From NCBI RefSeq assembly GCF_003443675.1, contig NZ_CP031963.1:4425501-4489500 (forward strand): a stretch of DNA of 64,000 bases, read 5' to 3'. The DNA comes from Aquimarina sp. BL5 (GTDB taxonomy: Bacteria > Bacteroidota > Bacteroidia > Flavobacteriales > Flavobacteriaceae). The position numbers and the translations under genes were made by a program. Below, one piece after another: positions 38,446-45,902 of this stretch. The notes below the pieces were generated by a model, which was not told the origin of the DNA, searched no databases, and worked only from the letters and a program-made list of their open reading frames with translations. The stretch's first letter is position 1; each line of letters starts with the position of its first letter.

Positions 38446-40911
38446 TTAGATTTTTTCGCTTTCTCTAAGATGGAAACTGCATAGAGTTTTTATTCTAATA
38501 ATTAATTCCTGATGTATGAATTCTCCCTTTTTATTTTTTTGTCCGAGATACTCTAGGAGTCCTTTTGTATTTATTTTCTCTTGGGATTTCGCAAAATCGT
38601 CACTTGTTTTTAGTAAAACGCTTACACAACTTCTTAGATCATTCGTCAATAATAAACCAATACGATCGGCTGATATCTCCATAAGTCTGGAAGTGGCTAA
38701 CAGCTCACTCTCTTTTTTGTTGTTTGTGAATTTATCTGTAATCTTTTCACCATATTCAAGTGCAGTTTGTCCTTTATCAACTACATTGGTTACTTGGTCT
38801 ACGCTGGAGAATATTTTTGTGTATTGAGTTATATTTATAAATTTACCGGCAAAGTTACCTAAGGTGCTAACCATAGGAAGTGCGATCAACAATACTCCTG
38901 CGAGATCCATTCCTTTGCTTTTAGCTCCACGCCAGATATCCTTAGAAGTGATTCGAGTGTGTTCGAATAGAATATGGGTAAGTTCTAACGTAAGATTAAA
39001 TTTTAGTTCGTTAGGTGTAAAGTAATATGCATTATTTTTAAGTAAGTGATCTTTTCCTAGGATTAAAAAGTTAGGACTTCCTTCAATTCCAATAACTTCT
39101 TTAGAAAAATTTCCATTACCAATATAACACTCCATTTTATCCAATTGCAATTGATACATAAGTTCCTCTAAAATCTGTTGAGCTTCCGGAAAATTGGATG
39201 CAGATAGTTTTTCTGAATATGTAGTTACTTCCTTATAATCTGGAGGATTGACTTGAGCAATCATATTTGTAAAGGAATCCAGAAAACTTTTGGCATCCTT
39301 GAAACAGTCAGGAACTACCAATTCGAAAAGCTCTTTTTTGCTATATTGTTTTTGAGTATCTGTAGCAGTTTTGTTTACTGGAGTACTAGAAAAAGATTCC
39401 TCCATAAATAATGATAAAATATCATTTACTTTATCAACAAAAATCCCTGAAGCAACTAATTGGGTAAGTCGATCCAGAACGAGAGGTTGAAGCCGTGCTA
39501 GTTCCAATAATTCTTCGCTATTGGATAATTGTAATGATGTTTTTATTTCGGATAAATCCTCTAATAACTGTATGCGTAGCGGATGACAATCCTGTCCGTC
39601 AAGAACATTGGTTTCTGTATCAGAAATGAGTTCTAGGATGCTATCATCTTCTAAGTTTTCCAGTACAAATTCATAAAAAGGAATTGCTTTCTCATATTGC
39701 TTTGTTTCTTTTAAGTATTGTAGGTGTTTGATTCGATATTCTTGAGTGTTTTTCGGTGGTTTCTTTTGTGTTATGATACCAGCAATTGCTGCGTCATAAA
39801 AAACATCGAGGTTTTTAAGTTTGAAATTATCAACATCTTTAATTAGTAGTTCCAAAAAAGTAATTTGCTCTTTCGGATGGATATTCCAATCATTTAGCAC
39901 GTGAAATAGTGTATTTCCAAAATCAGTTTCAGAATACAAAAGATCTAAGAAGGATGGTTTGACAACAAGTTGTTCATTGCATTGTTTTTTTTCAAATTGA
40001 TATACTAATTGTGCTTTTAGATTTCTCTTGAATCGATCTTCTTTTGAAGTTTGATACTGATATAACTTTTCTAAATGCTGAAGGTGTGCTTCTTTTTCAT
40101 TGTATTTTTCAAAAAGAATATCGGTGTAATACTCAATTCTGTGTGTAGAAGATTGGTTTAATATTTCCTTTAGATCTGCAAATAGGCTATCATTAAATAA
40201 TTCTGTATCAAAAGATAATCGATCACTTGTAATAGTATCTTTTCCTACTTTTTCATTAATATTAAGTGTGTGTCCTGTTATATTTTCTAAAAGGAAACTC
40301 TTATTATCTGTTCCGAAAATTAGGTTTCTTTCTGAAGTGAGTACGAAGTAATAATTATTTTTTTTGTTTATTTCAAAAAGGTCACTTTTTAGATTGGTAA
40401 TACCTAAACATACAAGACAAACTTCTTGTTTTTGAAGTTTTGCGAGTATATAGTTTTTTTCTATTGGAGATATACTAGTAATATACTCCATTTTTAATTG
40501 CTGATGTGTTTTCCAGAAACCATCTTCAAAAAGTTCATTTACATGTGTTAAGATATATGCTACCAGTGTATTTTTTTTGGTAAAAAGATCTATCGGAGTA
40601 TTGATTTCTTCTTGGGCATCTAAATTAATTAATGTTTTGTTGGCAATTACAGTTAACATATTAGCCTTTTGTGCTATTGCATATTGTGTATAACTCTTTT
40701 TATTCTTTTTTGTATCAATAGTAATTTCTGTTTTTACAGATAGTGTACCCTTATCTACTATAACTTGGTATTCTTTTTTAGAAGTTTCTTTTAAGAAATC
40801 ACTTAATTTATTTTGTAACCCGGATAGTTGAAAATTTGGGAGAATAGAAATATTATATGGCGAAAACGTTGGAATATTGTTTTCTTTTTTGCTACTAAAT
40901 AAATTGCGCAT
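38446..40911 (-). CDS. large protein with degenerate M48-like C-terminus
   Basis: A protein of 821 residues. The first 600 residues are helical, charged and unrecognised. Near 655-665 is LTLELTHILFEHTRI, which looks like the zinc helix of M48 peptidases with the first His of HExxH replaced. Two hydrophobic segments follow (about 680-705), then EISADRIGLLLTNDLRS (about 765), matching the EADRIGL third-ligand helix of M48. So the fold is probably M48-like, but the missing His suggests loss or change of activity. It lies 24 bases downstream of the lipoprotein gene. Confidence 0.75.
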   Translation of the reverse strand: MRNLFSSKKENNIPTFSPYNISILPNFQLSGLQNKLSDFLKETSKKEYQVIVDKGTLSVKTEITIDTKKNKKSYTQYAIAQKANMLTVIANKTLINLDAQEEINTPIDLFTKKNTLVAYILTHVNELFEDGFWKTHQQLKMEYITSISPIEKNYILAKLQKQEVCLVCLGITNLKSDLFEINKKNNYYFVLTSERNLIFGTDNKSFLLENITGHTLNINEKVGKDTITSDRLSFDTELFNDSLFADLKEILNQSSTHRIEYYTDILFEKYNEKEAHLQHLEKLYQYQTSKEDRFKRNLKAQLVYQFEKKQCNEQLVVKPSFLDLLYSETDFGNTLFHVLNDWNIHPKEQITFLELLIKDVDNFKLKNLDVFYDAAIAGIITQKKPPKNTQEYRIKHLQYLKETKQYEKAIPFYEFVLENLEDDSILELISDTETNVLDGQDCHPLRIQLLEDLSEIKTSLQLSNSEELLELARLQPLVLDRLTQLVASGIFVDKVNDILSLFMEESFSSTPVNKTATDTQKQYSKKELFELVVPDCFKDAKSFLDSFTNMIAQVNPPDYKEVTTYSEKLSASNFPEAQQILEELMYQLQLDKMECYIGNGNFSKEVIGIEGSPNFLILGKDHLLKNNAYYFTPNELKFNLTLELTHILFEHTRITSKDIWRGAKSKGMDLAGVLLIALPMVSTLGNFAGKFINITQYTKIFSSVDQVTNVVDKGQTALEYGEKITDKFTNNKKESELLATSRLMEISADRIGLLLTNDLRSCVSVLLKTSDDFAKSQEKINTKGLLEYLGQKNKKGEFIHQELIIRIKTLCSFHLRESEKI

Positions 40912-40935
40912 TTGGATTAAAAACTATTGGTTTAA

Positions 40936-41574
40936 CTACTGTCTGATAAAAATTTTAAGATCTTCACTTTTCTTCATAGCATAGGACAACGACTTGTTAC
41001 TAAATGATTTTTCTGGTTTATAGTTGGTCAATGATAGTACCTGGGGTAGCTTCATATCCCAAGAACCCGATTTTTTACTGTCTCCTGGAACAATCATTAC
41101 CACGTGTCCATACGTTTCTGCGGTGTCAATGATCAATGCTAAACCACCTCTATTGGTATGTGCTAATGCCTGATCTATGGTTTCTTGGTTTACAGATCCT
41201 AACTGTAACCAGTTCCTAGATCGTTCTGCGATCGGGCGAATACTGTCGTATACTACATAACCTAGTTTTGGATCACTAAACTCGGTAAGTCCAAAGGTTT
41301 TAGAAATTGTTTTGGTAATACTGTTTCTACAGTCATTTCGTTCAGTGGCTGTTTTTTTACAGATGATAAAATTTTCTACTTCTATAGCAAGATCAATACT
41401 GCTTAGTTTAGTACTAGTCTTGATCCGGTCAGTATTCTTTTTTTTAAAATCGTTGTCTTGATTTTTTTCAACAACTTCTGTTTCATTTTCTGTATCAGTA
41501 GTTTTTTGCTTTTGATCATCTTTACACGAGAATAGACAAATGACCAATACGAATAGGGGCAATACTTTTTTCAT
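40936..41574 (-). CDS. lipoprotein, unknown
   Basis: A protein of 212 residues with a lipobox (ICLFSCKDD) and an acidic/Thr-rich linker to about residue 55. The mature domain has an Ala/Asp-rich core (ALAHTNRGGLALIIDTAETYGHVVMIVPG) that resembles a small hydrolase-like or SH3/NlpC-like domain, but no catalytic set is sure. It contains a Cys pair (CKKTATERNDC). It is exported and lipid-anchored, and shares a transcript with the 821-residue gene. It is separated from the upstream 747-residue gene by a terminator. Confidence 0.7.
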   Translation of the reverse strand: MKKVLPLFVLVICLFSCKDDQKQKTTDTENETEVVEKNQDNDFKKKNTDRIKTSTKLSSIDLAIEVENFIICKKTATERNDCRNSITKTISKTFGLTEFSDPKLGYVVYDSIRPIAERSRNWLQLGSVNQETIDQALAHTNRGGLALIIDTAETYGHVVMIVPGDSKKSGSWDMKLPQVLSLTNYKPEKSFSNKSLSYAMKKSEDLKIFIRQ

Positions 41575-41804
41575 AGCTGATTAGTTTTAGTGTTATAATG
41601 ATAGGGAAATTTTTCTTGGGTTCAAAGTGATCTTTTATTCCGGTATCCAATTATTTAGTGTTATGGATTTTTTTTAACTATAAACGAGTAGGGTTTTTTT
41701 ATAGAAAACTGTTTACTATATAAAAGCGCTACAAAAAGAAGAATGGGGTTATATCTCAATTCATACTCGACTAGTCAGTCGTCAGTGAATATGTTTTAAC
41801 TTAG

Positions 41805-41834
41805 AAAACCAGGTTGAGAGACCTGGTTTTTTTT
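41805..41834. terminator. rho-independent terminator
   Basis: AAAACCAGGT pairs with ACCTGGTTTT around TGAGAG, followed by a T run on the plus strand; the minus strand also has a short T run. It separates the 747-residue gene from the lipoprotein gene. Confidence 0.85.
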
Positions 41835-41854
41835 CCTATATAAAATATTAGAAA

Positions 41855-44098
41855 TTAATCTATGAATAGTTGCGTTACTGCTGCAGCGTTTATCGCCCAT
41901 TTTCGAGTGTAAACTTCGTCAGCTTCTTTTTCATCAGAAACAATTTCCAGGTTTTGTGCTTCTGCCTTAAGCTCTAATAGATATCCTATATTTAGTTTAC
42001 TATCTAACTTAGTTAATAAAGCTTCAACGCCTTTCATATCTAAATTTTGAACAATTTGCCCCGTATAACTCATCTCTAACCAAACAATCTCTCTAGCTTT
42101 TACATCAAGGATACCAAACACCAAACCTTTTGTAAGGCTTTGTGTGATTCTAACCTGATGAATTACACAAGATGGATCATAGGCTACGCCCGTTTTTTGA
42201 GAAATTCTCATAGCATGCTTACTATCCATCCAACCTACAACAAGATTAGGAGAAATACTTCCGTTGCTATATGCATTACATGTAAAGGTTACATATTTTG
42301 CATTTTTTTCAGAAAGCTTATTTACATCAATTTCTATATACTCTGCAGTACCTACTTTTTCTGGAATGTTAATGATATCACCACTATGTTTACAACCAGG
42401 AATTGTTAACTGAGAATACGAACAATAAGCAGAGGTATCTTCATAAGATACGGTGCAACTTAGATCCATATCTAAGTGTTGCGCCTTTAATCCAGTACCC
42501 CATTGCATGAACAAGCGTACTTTGTCTCCTTCTAATGGGAAACGAGTTCCCATCAATACAGATGGAAGATCTTGTACTGTTTCACTTCTATCGCCTATCG
42601 CTAATGGTATTTTATACAAAGCTTCATCAATAAAAACAGTTTGATTCTCATTCTCACTATTGGCAAACTTCGCCTTAATTATTTCGATGCAGATATCTTC
42701 AATCTTGGATTGCATATCTTTTAATTGTGTATCCGTATAAAATTGTAAGAATTTATTTGCCGGAATCATTTTGTTCGTTCCTCCAAGAGGTTTTACAGCT
42801 CTTGTTATAGTTTTGTCAAAATAATTTTTAGCGTACATATTTAATGTAAAAATTAAACGAGCTGGTACTTTATCTACGATGTCATTAAAATGTTTTAATG
42901 TAATATCCGCTCCAAACCAAAGCATATTAGAAAAAAGCGATCTAGCAAATAAACCAGGACGTTGTTTTAATAACTCGAAGGTTTTTTCTGCATCATATTT
43001 CAATCTATAATGATTTACATATCCTTGCCACACTTCATAGGTTTCATTATAGAAAATATCCAATACCTCTGCTAGCTTATCAAATTCTTTTCTCTTACTA
43101 TATTCTGCTAATCGCAAAGCACGAATCATTCGTACCCAGATTCCTCTTTTAGGATGCATCGTTTCACAGATTTTATCCGATGGTATTTCTAAAGCATTGA
43201 TCCAACCAGCGACTCTTTTACATTCTTCTCTTGTATATTTAAGCTTTAATGAAGCTTTAGCTTCTAGTTTTGCTTTACTACTTTTATCAGAAGGAAGATA
43301 GATATGACTACTATTACCCTTAGCCCTTTTAATAATCGTTTTAGGCTCTATGATTTGTAAAAAACCAGTATGTTTATACCATAAATACCTAAGAATATCA
43401 TTTGGGTTTTTTAATAATGATTGAACTTCCTTTTCTTTCCCGTTTTGTATCAAAGCATCGATAACAAGCATCGAGGTTTCCTTAATTCCTATAGTTACAT
43501 TTTTAGGAATTGAGAAAGAGTTCAGTAAACATTGTAAACTTTCTACCTGAGTAGCGTCCAATACTGTTTTTGATGATAAAAGATCTATAAAAAATTTATG
43601 AAGATCCTTTTTAGTCCAAAGTTCTAGAACTTTAAGTTTACTACCTTGACCAAAGTTTTCTAATGCTGAAAATTCAAAAGGAGTTCCACAAAAAGGGCAT
43701 CCGTTATAGCGTTCTAATGGAAAGGTGTTCTCAGGAATCAAGTGTCCACATGGTAATGTTTTACCTTTTCTATCCTTAAAAACATTTCCTAAAAAAGTAG
43801 CGATATGATCCCAAACATCTTCGTTAGTAGGAGTATCCCAACCTTTTACTAAAGGAGTCCAGTTTTTATGAACACCTGTAACTTCTTTTAGCATATCCAA
43901 AAACGCTAACTTATATGTAGGAGAAGTTGTATTTAATGCTTTTAGTAAGTCTTCAGAAAAACCAAATCCTAGCTTAGCGGCATTAGCAACTAATCCAGCA
44001 GTAATCTGGTTAAGCTCCTGTGATTCTTCTGAAATAAGGTTTTCAGGAATGAATACAGCTTGTTGTCGTAAACTGATTTTTAGTAAATCTCTTTTCAT
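41855..44098 (-). CDS. zinc-ribbon/helical protein with TerD-like C-terminus, candidate RNA-binding partner of the Y-like RNAs
   Basis: A protein of 747 residues. Residues 1-110 are helical. A zinc-ribbon-like motif with C117, H119, C134 and C137 follows (LPCGHLI...GCPFCGTPF). Residues 150-480 are helical, HEAT-like in feel. A beta-rich domain at about 520-650 reads LFMQWGTGLKAQHLDMDLSC, CKHSGDIINIP and YIEIDVNKL, which recalls the TerD fold (DLDxS, HSGD). No vWA/MIDAS motif is present, so it is not a standard Ro protein. It is encoded 28 bases after the last Y-like RNA, in the position where bacterial Ro genes sit relative to Y RNAs. Function is inferred, with the TerD link tentative. Confidence 0.8.
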   Translation of the reverse strand: MKRDLLKISLRQQAVFIPENLISEESQELNQITAGLVANAAKLGFGFSEDLLKALNTTSPTYKLAFLDMLKEVTGVHKNWTPLVKGWDTPTNEDVWDHIATFLGNVFKDRKGKTLPCGHLIPENTFPLERYNGCPFCGTPFEFSALENFGQGSKLKVLELWTKKDLHKFFIDLLSSKTVLDATQVESLQCLLNSFSIPKNVTIGIKETSMLVIDALIQNGKEKEVQSLLKNPNDILRYLWYKHTGFLQIIEPKTIIKRAKGNSSHIYLPSDKSSKAKLEAKASLKLKYTREECKRVAGWINALEIPSDKICETMHPKRGIWVRMIRALRLAEYSKRKEFDKLAEVLDIFYNETYEVWQGYVNHYRLKYDAEKTFELLKQRPGLFARSLFSNMLWFGADITLKHFNDIVDKVPARLIFTLNMYAKNYFDKTITRAVKPLGGTNKMIPANKFLQFYTDTQLKDMQSKIEDICIEIIKAKFANSENENQTVFIDEALYKIPLAIGDRSETVQDLPSVLMGTRFPLEGDKVRLFMQWGTGLKAQHLDMDLSCTVSYEDTSAYCSYSQLTIPGCKHSGDIINIPEKVGTAEYIEIDVNKLSEKNAKYVTFTCNAYSNGSISPNLVVGWMDSKHAMRISQKTGVAYDPSCVIHQVRITQSLTKGLVFGILDVKAREIVWLEMSYTGQIVQNLDMKGVEALLTKLDSKLNIGYLLELKAEAQNLEIVSDEKEADEVYTRKWAINAAAVTQLFID

Positions 44099-44126
44099 TT
44101 CATTTTTATTTAAAATTAAACAATTA

Positions 44127-44179
44127 GGTAATTTTACTTCTAATCTTTATCCTAAGTGTGAAGTAAGAAGTAATTGACC
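44127..44179 (-). ncRNA. Y-like RNA stem D, in the 5' leader of the 747-residue gene
   Basis: Minus strand: GGTCAATTACTTC (44167-44179) pairs with GAAGTAAAATTACC (44127-44140). Pairs are GGU/ACC, bulged C, AA/UU, bulged AA, then UUACUUC/GAAGUAA, seven of seven. The conserved TTACTTC follows the 5' arm. The loop is small and has no tRNA-like module. It ends 28 bases before the ATG, so it can also act as an mRNA leader structure. Confidence 0.8.
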
Positions 44180-44191
44180 TCAATTATATAT

Positions 44192-44272
44192 GGTAATTCA
44201 AATACTTTATAACCAATGCCTTTCTTTCGAAAGGACAGGAATCGAACCTATAGAAGTAAGCATTTGTTGACC
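44192..44272 (-). ncRNA. Y-like RNA C with T-arm and capped acceptor-like stem
   Basis: Minus strand: GGTCAACAAATGC (44260-44272) pairs with GTATTTGAATTACC (44192-44205), with the same C and AA bulges and a seven-of-seven N7 helix (one G-U). Inside the helix lie TTACTTC, then a T-arm ATAGG-TTCGATT-CCTGT (44235-44251), then CCTTTC-GAAA-GAAAGG (44219-44234), an acceptor-like stem closed by a GNRA tetraloop, then CATTGG and TTATAAA. The tRNA parts are circularly permuted: 3' half first. This is how known bacterial Y RNAs mimic tRNA. Confidence 0.82.
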
Positions 44273-44279
44273 ATTTTGT

Positions 44280-44405
44280 GATGCAGGTGGGATTCGAACC
44301 CACGACCCTATGGGTGGAAATGGAGTAAGCTTGTTTTGACCAATCTTAAATGATAATTAAAAAACTTTATAAGCCATATGCTCTGAACCACTGAGCTACT
44401 GCATC
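44280..44405 (-). ncRNA. tRNA/Y-RNA chimera (RNA B): tRNA with its anticodon loop replaced by a Y-type helix
   Basis: Minus strand. The tRNA body is canonical: acceptor GATGCAG/CTGCATC (7 of 7), TA at 8-9, D-arm GCTC-AGTGGTTCA-GAGC, anticodon stem TATGG/CCATA, a five-base variable loop, T-arm GTGGG-TTCGAAT-CCCAC, discriminator A, no encoded CCA. The anticodon loop is 60 bases instead of 7. It contains GTTTTTTAATTATC (44352-44365) paired with GGTCAAAACAAGC (44329-44341), which is the same bulged helix as in the other three RNAs, closed by a ten-base loop. It cannot decode unless processed. Confidence 0.85.
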
Positions 44406-44408
44406 AAT

Positions 44409-44475
44409 AAACAGGTAATTGTAAAAGTTGTTTCAGTTAAAGGTGAATTAGAAGTAACTATTACTTGACCTGTTT
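44409..44475 (-). ncRNA. Y-like RNA A
   Basis: Minus strand: AAACAGGTCAAGTAATAG pairs with CTTTTACAATTACCTGTTT. The outer AAACAGGU/ACCUGUUU is eight of eight, then bulged C, AA/UU, bulged AA, and GUAAUAG/CUUUUAC with six of seven pairs. TTACTTC follows the 5' arm. The apical loop (about 20 bases) has no tRNA-like module. It is the first RNA after the operator at 44530-44548. Confidence 0.78.
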
Positions 44476-44512
44476 TGTTATGTTTAAGAACGTTTTGTTG
44501 TTAATTACTCTG

Positions 44513-44548
44513 CAAATATTTTGTGGTATTGCGCATTGTTTTTGCGTA
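44513..44548 (-). promoter_or_regulatory. WYL-type operator and -7 element of the Y-RNA/747-residue transcript
   Basis: On the minus strand: TACGCAAAAACAATGCGCA (44530-44548), 13 bases, then TTTG (44513-44516). The first Y-like RNA starts about 38 bases after TTTG. The layout is identical to the other three sites. Confidence 0.85.
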
Positions 44549-44654
44549 GTAAAAAATAAAATGATTTTTTTTCATTTTTTTTATGAAAATAGAATGTATT
44601 TCGGTCCATAAATGATCCGTTAGCCTTGAGTACATATTATGTTCAAAAACAAAA

Positions 44655-44676
44655 AAACCAGATTCTTATCTGGTTT
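44655..44676. terminator. terminator of the sigma-factor transcript
   Basis: AAACCAGAT pairs with ATCTGGTTT around a four-base loop, followed on the minus strand by a seven-base T run. It isolates the Y-RNA promoter from the sigma-factor gene upstream. Confidence 0.8.
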
Positions 44677-44744
44677 ATTTAATTTTTGAATATTTGATTT
44701 TACCTGAAAACCACGGTTCAATCTGCTTTATAATGTTTAAAAAG

Positions 44745-44864
44745 CGTCAATTCGAGTGGTTTTTCAGAATGAAATGGAGAAAAATTGTATCGAGAATAGT
44801 TTTTTTAGATAGAAAATCATTATTCTCGATACAATCCTCCTTCGTCAGATCACTCGAATTGACG
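44745..44864. repeat. nested long inverted repeat
   Basis: Outer arms CGTCAATTCGAGTG (44745-44758) and CACTCGAATTGACG (44851-44864) match 14 of 14. Inner arms ATTGTATCGAGAATA (44784-44798) and TATTCTCGATACAAT (44821-44835) match 15 of 15. It lies downstream of the sigma-factor gene and looks like a paired REP element (BIME type). Confidence 0.85.
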
Positions 44865-44910
44865 TGATTTTCTTAGATCGAACTTAGATTGAAAACAGTG
44901 ACATTCACTA

Positions 44911-45477
44911 TTATGCGGTGATTCTTAGCTCATCATATAAAGGGTCTTTTTCGATCATTGTTAATAATTGTTTTTTGACATCAAATTTCTTTTTTCGGGT
45001 ATATCCCTCTGTATACCCTGTTATTTGTGAAATTTCTTTAGCGGATTTTCCTTCGAAATAAAGAAGCATTAAGTTCTTGTTGTCACTACTTAGTTTTTGA
45101 AAATGTTTTCGATATAAATGTTCACGATCTTTATTTTCGATTTCGATAGTGATAGAATCTACTATCTCTTCTTTATTTTCGAAGAGATTGTCATCCGTAC
45201 TAAGCTGTTGTTTTTTACGTAATCGAGTTCTCCAAATATTTTTACAGATTCCATAAAAATAGGTCTTTATAGGAACGTGAATTTTAAAAAGCCCTGATTT
45301 TATTTTTTGATATAGAACTACTAATGCGTCCTGAAAAACATCTTCTACATCCTCAATGCTTCCATAATTCCGAAGAATGTACCCCTGAATATATCTAACG
45401 TTATCCCGATAAAAAACTTTTAACACCCGTTCATCCCCTCTAATAATTCCGGATATAATTGCCTGGTCTGTATTCAT
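44911..45477 (-). CDS. RNA polymerase sigma factor, ECF type
   Basis: A protein of 188 residues. Region 2 is seen at about 20-90 (YIQGYILRNYGSIEDVEDVFQDALVVLYQKI), and region 4 at about 125-180 (LMLLYFEGKSAKEISQITGYTEGYTRKKKF), the helix-turn-helix that reads the -35 box. It lacks region 3, as ECF factors do. No anti-sigma gene is adjacent. It directs RNA polymerase to an unknown regulon. Confidence 0.9.
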   Translation of the reverse strand: MNTDQAIISGIIRGDERVLKVFYRDNVRYIQGYILRNYGSIEDVEDVFQDALVVLYQKIKSGLFKIHVPIKTYFYGICKNIWRTRLRKKQQLSTDDNLFENKEEIVDSITIEIENKDREHLYRKHFQKLSSDNKNLMLLYFEGKSAKEISQITGYTEGYTRKKKFDVKKQLLTMIEKDPLYDELRITA

Positions 45478-45902
45478 TTTTCCTGTTACTTTTTTTGTTT
45501 ATACTGTTCGTTTTTTGACTAGAATATTTAAATACAATGCTACTTTTTTTTGATAGTACAAACATAAATCTACTACGGATGAAGTCCTTACAGATTTCCG
45601 TAATTGGAGAGTTTTTTTTGAAAAAAAAAATGAAAGAAATATTTCTCGAGGATCTTATTTAAATTTTGTTTTCGAAGTATAGTAGGTGATTCCGGTTTTC
45701 ATTGGAATGATAAGTTCTTTTGTAGTACTTTTTTATTGGCACGGCCAAAGGGTTTAATACTCCGAGGCTTGCCTCGAAATTAAAAATCAGTTCGTTTTAA
45801 TGCCTCGTGGGCTTGCCCCCGAGGTAGTTGACTTGTCATTCTGGCGAAAGCAAGCATCCAAAGTACAAGAAAAGGTTATAAATTAAATAAGGTTGAAGAA
45901 TA
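45478..45902. other. gene-free 425-base region with REP hairpins
   Basis: No coding frame is supported. It holds CGAGGC-TT-GCCTCG (45763-45776) and CCTCG-T-GGGC-TT-GCCC-C-CGAGG (45803-45824), followed by a TCATTCTGGCGAAAGCAAGC sequence of the common flavobacterial REP type. Confidence 0.65.
45763..45824. repeat. pair of GC-rich REP hairpins
   Basis: Two short palindromes sharing the GCCTCG core, spaced about 30 bases apart, in an otherwise AT-rich spacer. They stand downstream of the response-regulator gene and may end or stabilise its transcript. Confidence 0.7.

Noticed and set aside
40890..40930. A fifth WYL-type operator at TTGCGCATTTGG ahead of the 821-residue gene
   Set aside because: Only one half-site is present, it spans the start codon (ATGCGCAA), and there is no TTTG 13 bases downstream.
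44280..44405. An ordinary tRNA-Ile(UAU) gene with a 53-base intron at position 37/38
   Set aside because: Removing 53 bases gives a perfect tRNA with TAT, but the TTATAAA that supplies this anticodon is also present in RNA C, and the inserted bases form the helix shared with three neighbouring RNAs. Short bacterial tRNA introns at this place are not known. A Y-RNA/tRNA chimera explains more.
44127..44475. CRISPR array or plain direct repeats
   Set aside because: Repeat spacing is irregular, only 13 of the 20 positions are fixed, and the variable positions covary with partners downstream or upstream, which points to RNA helices.
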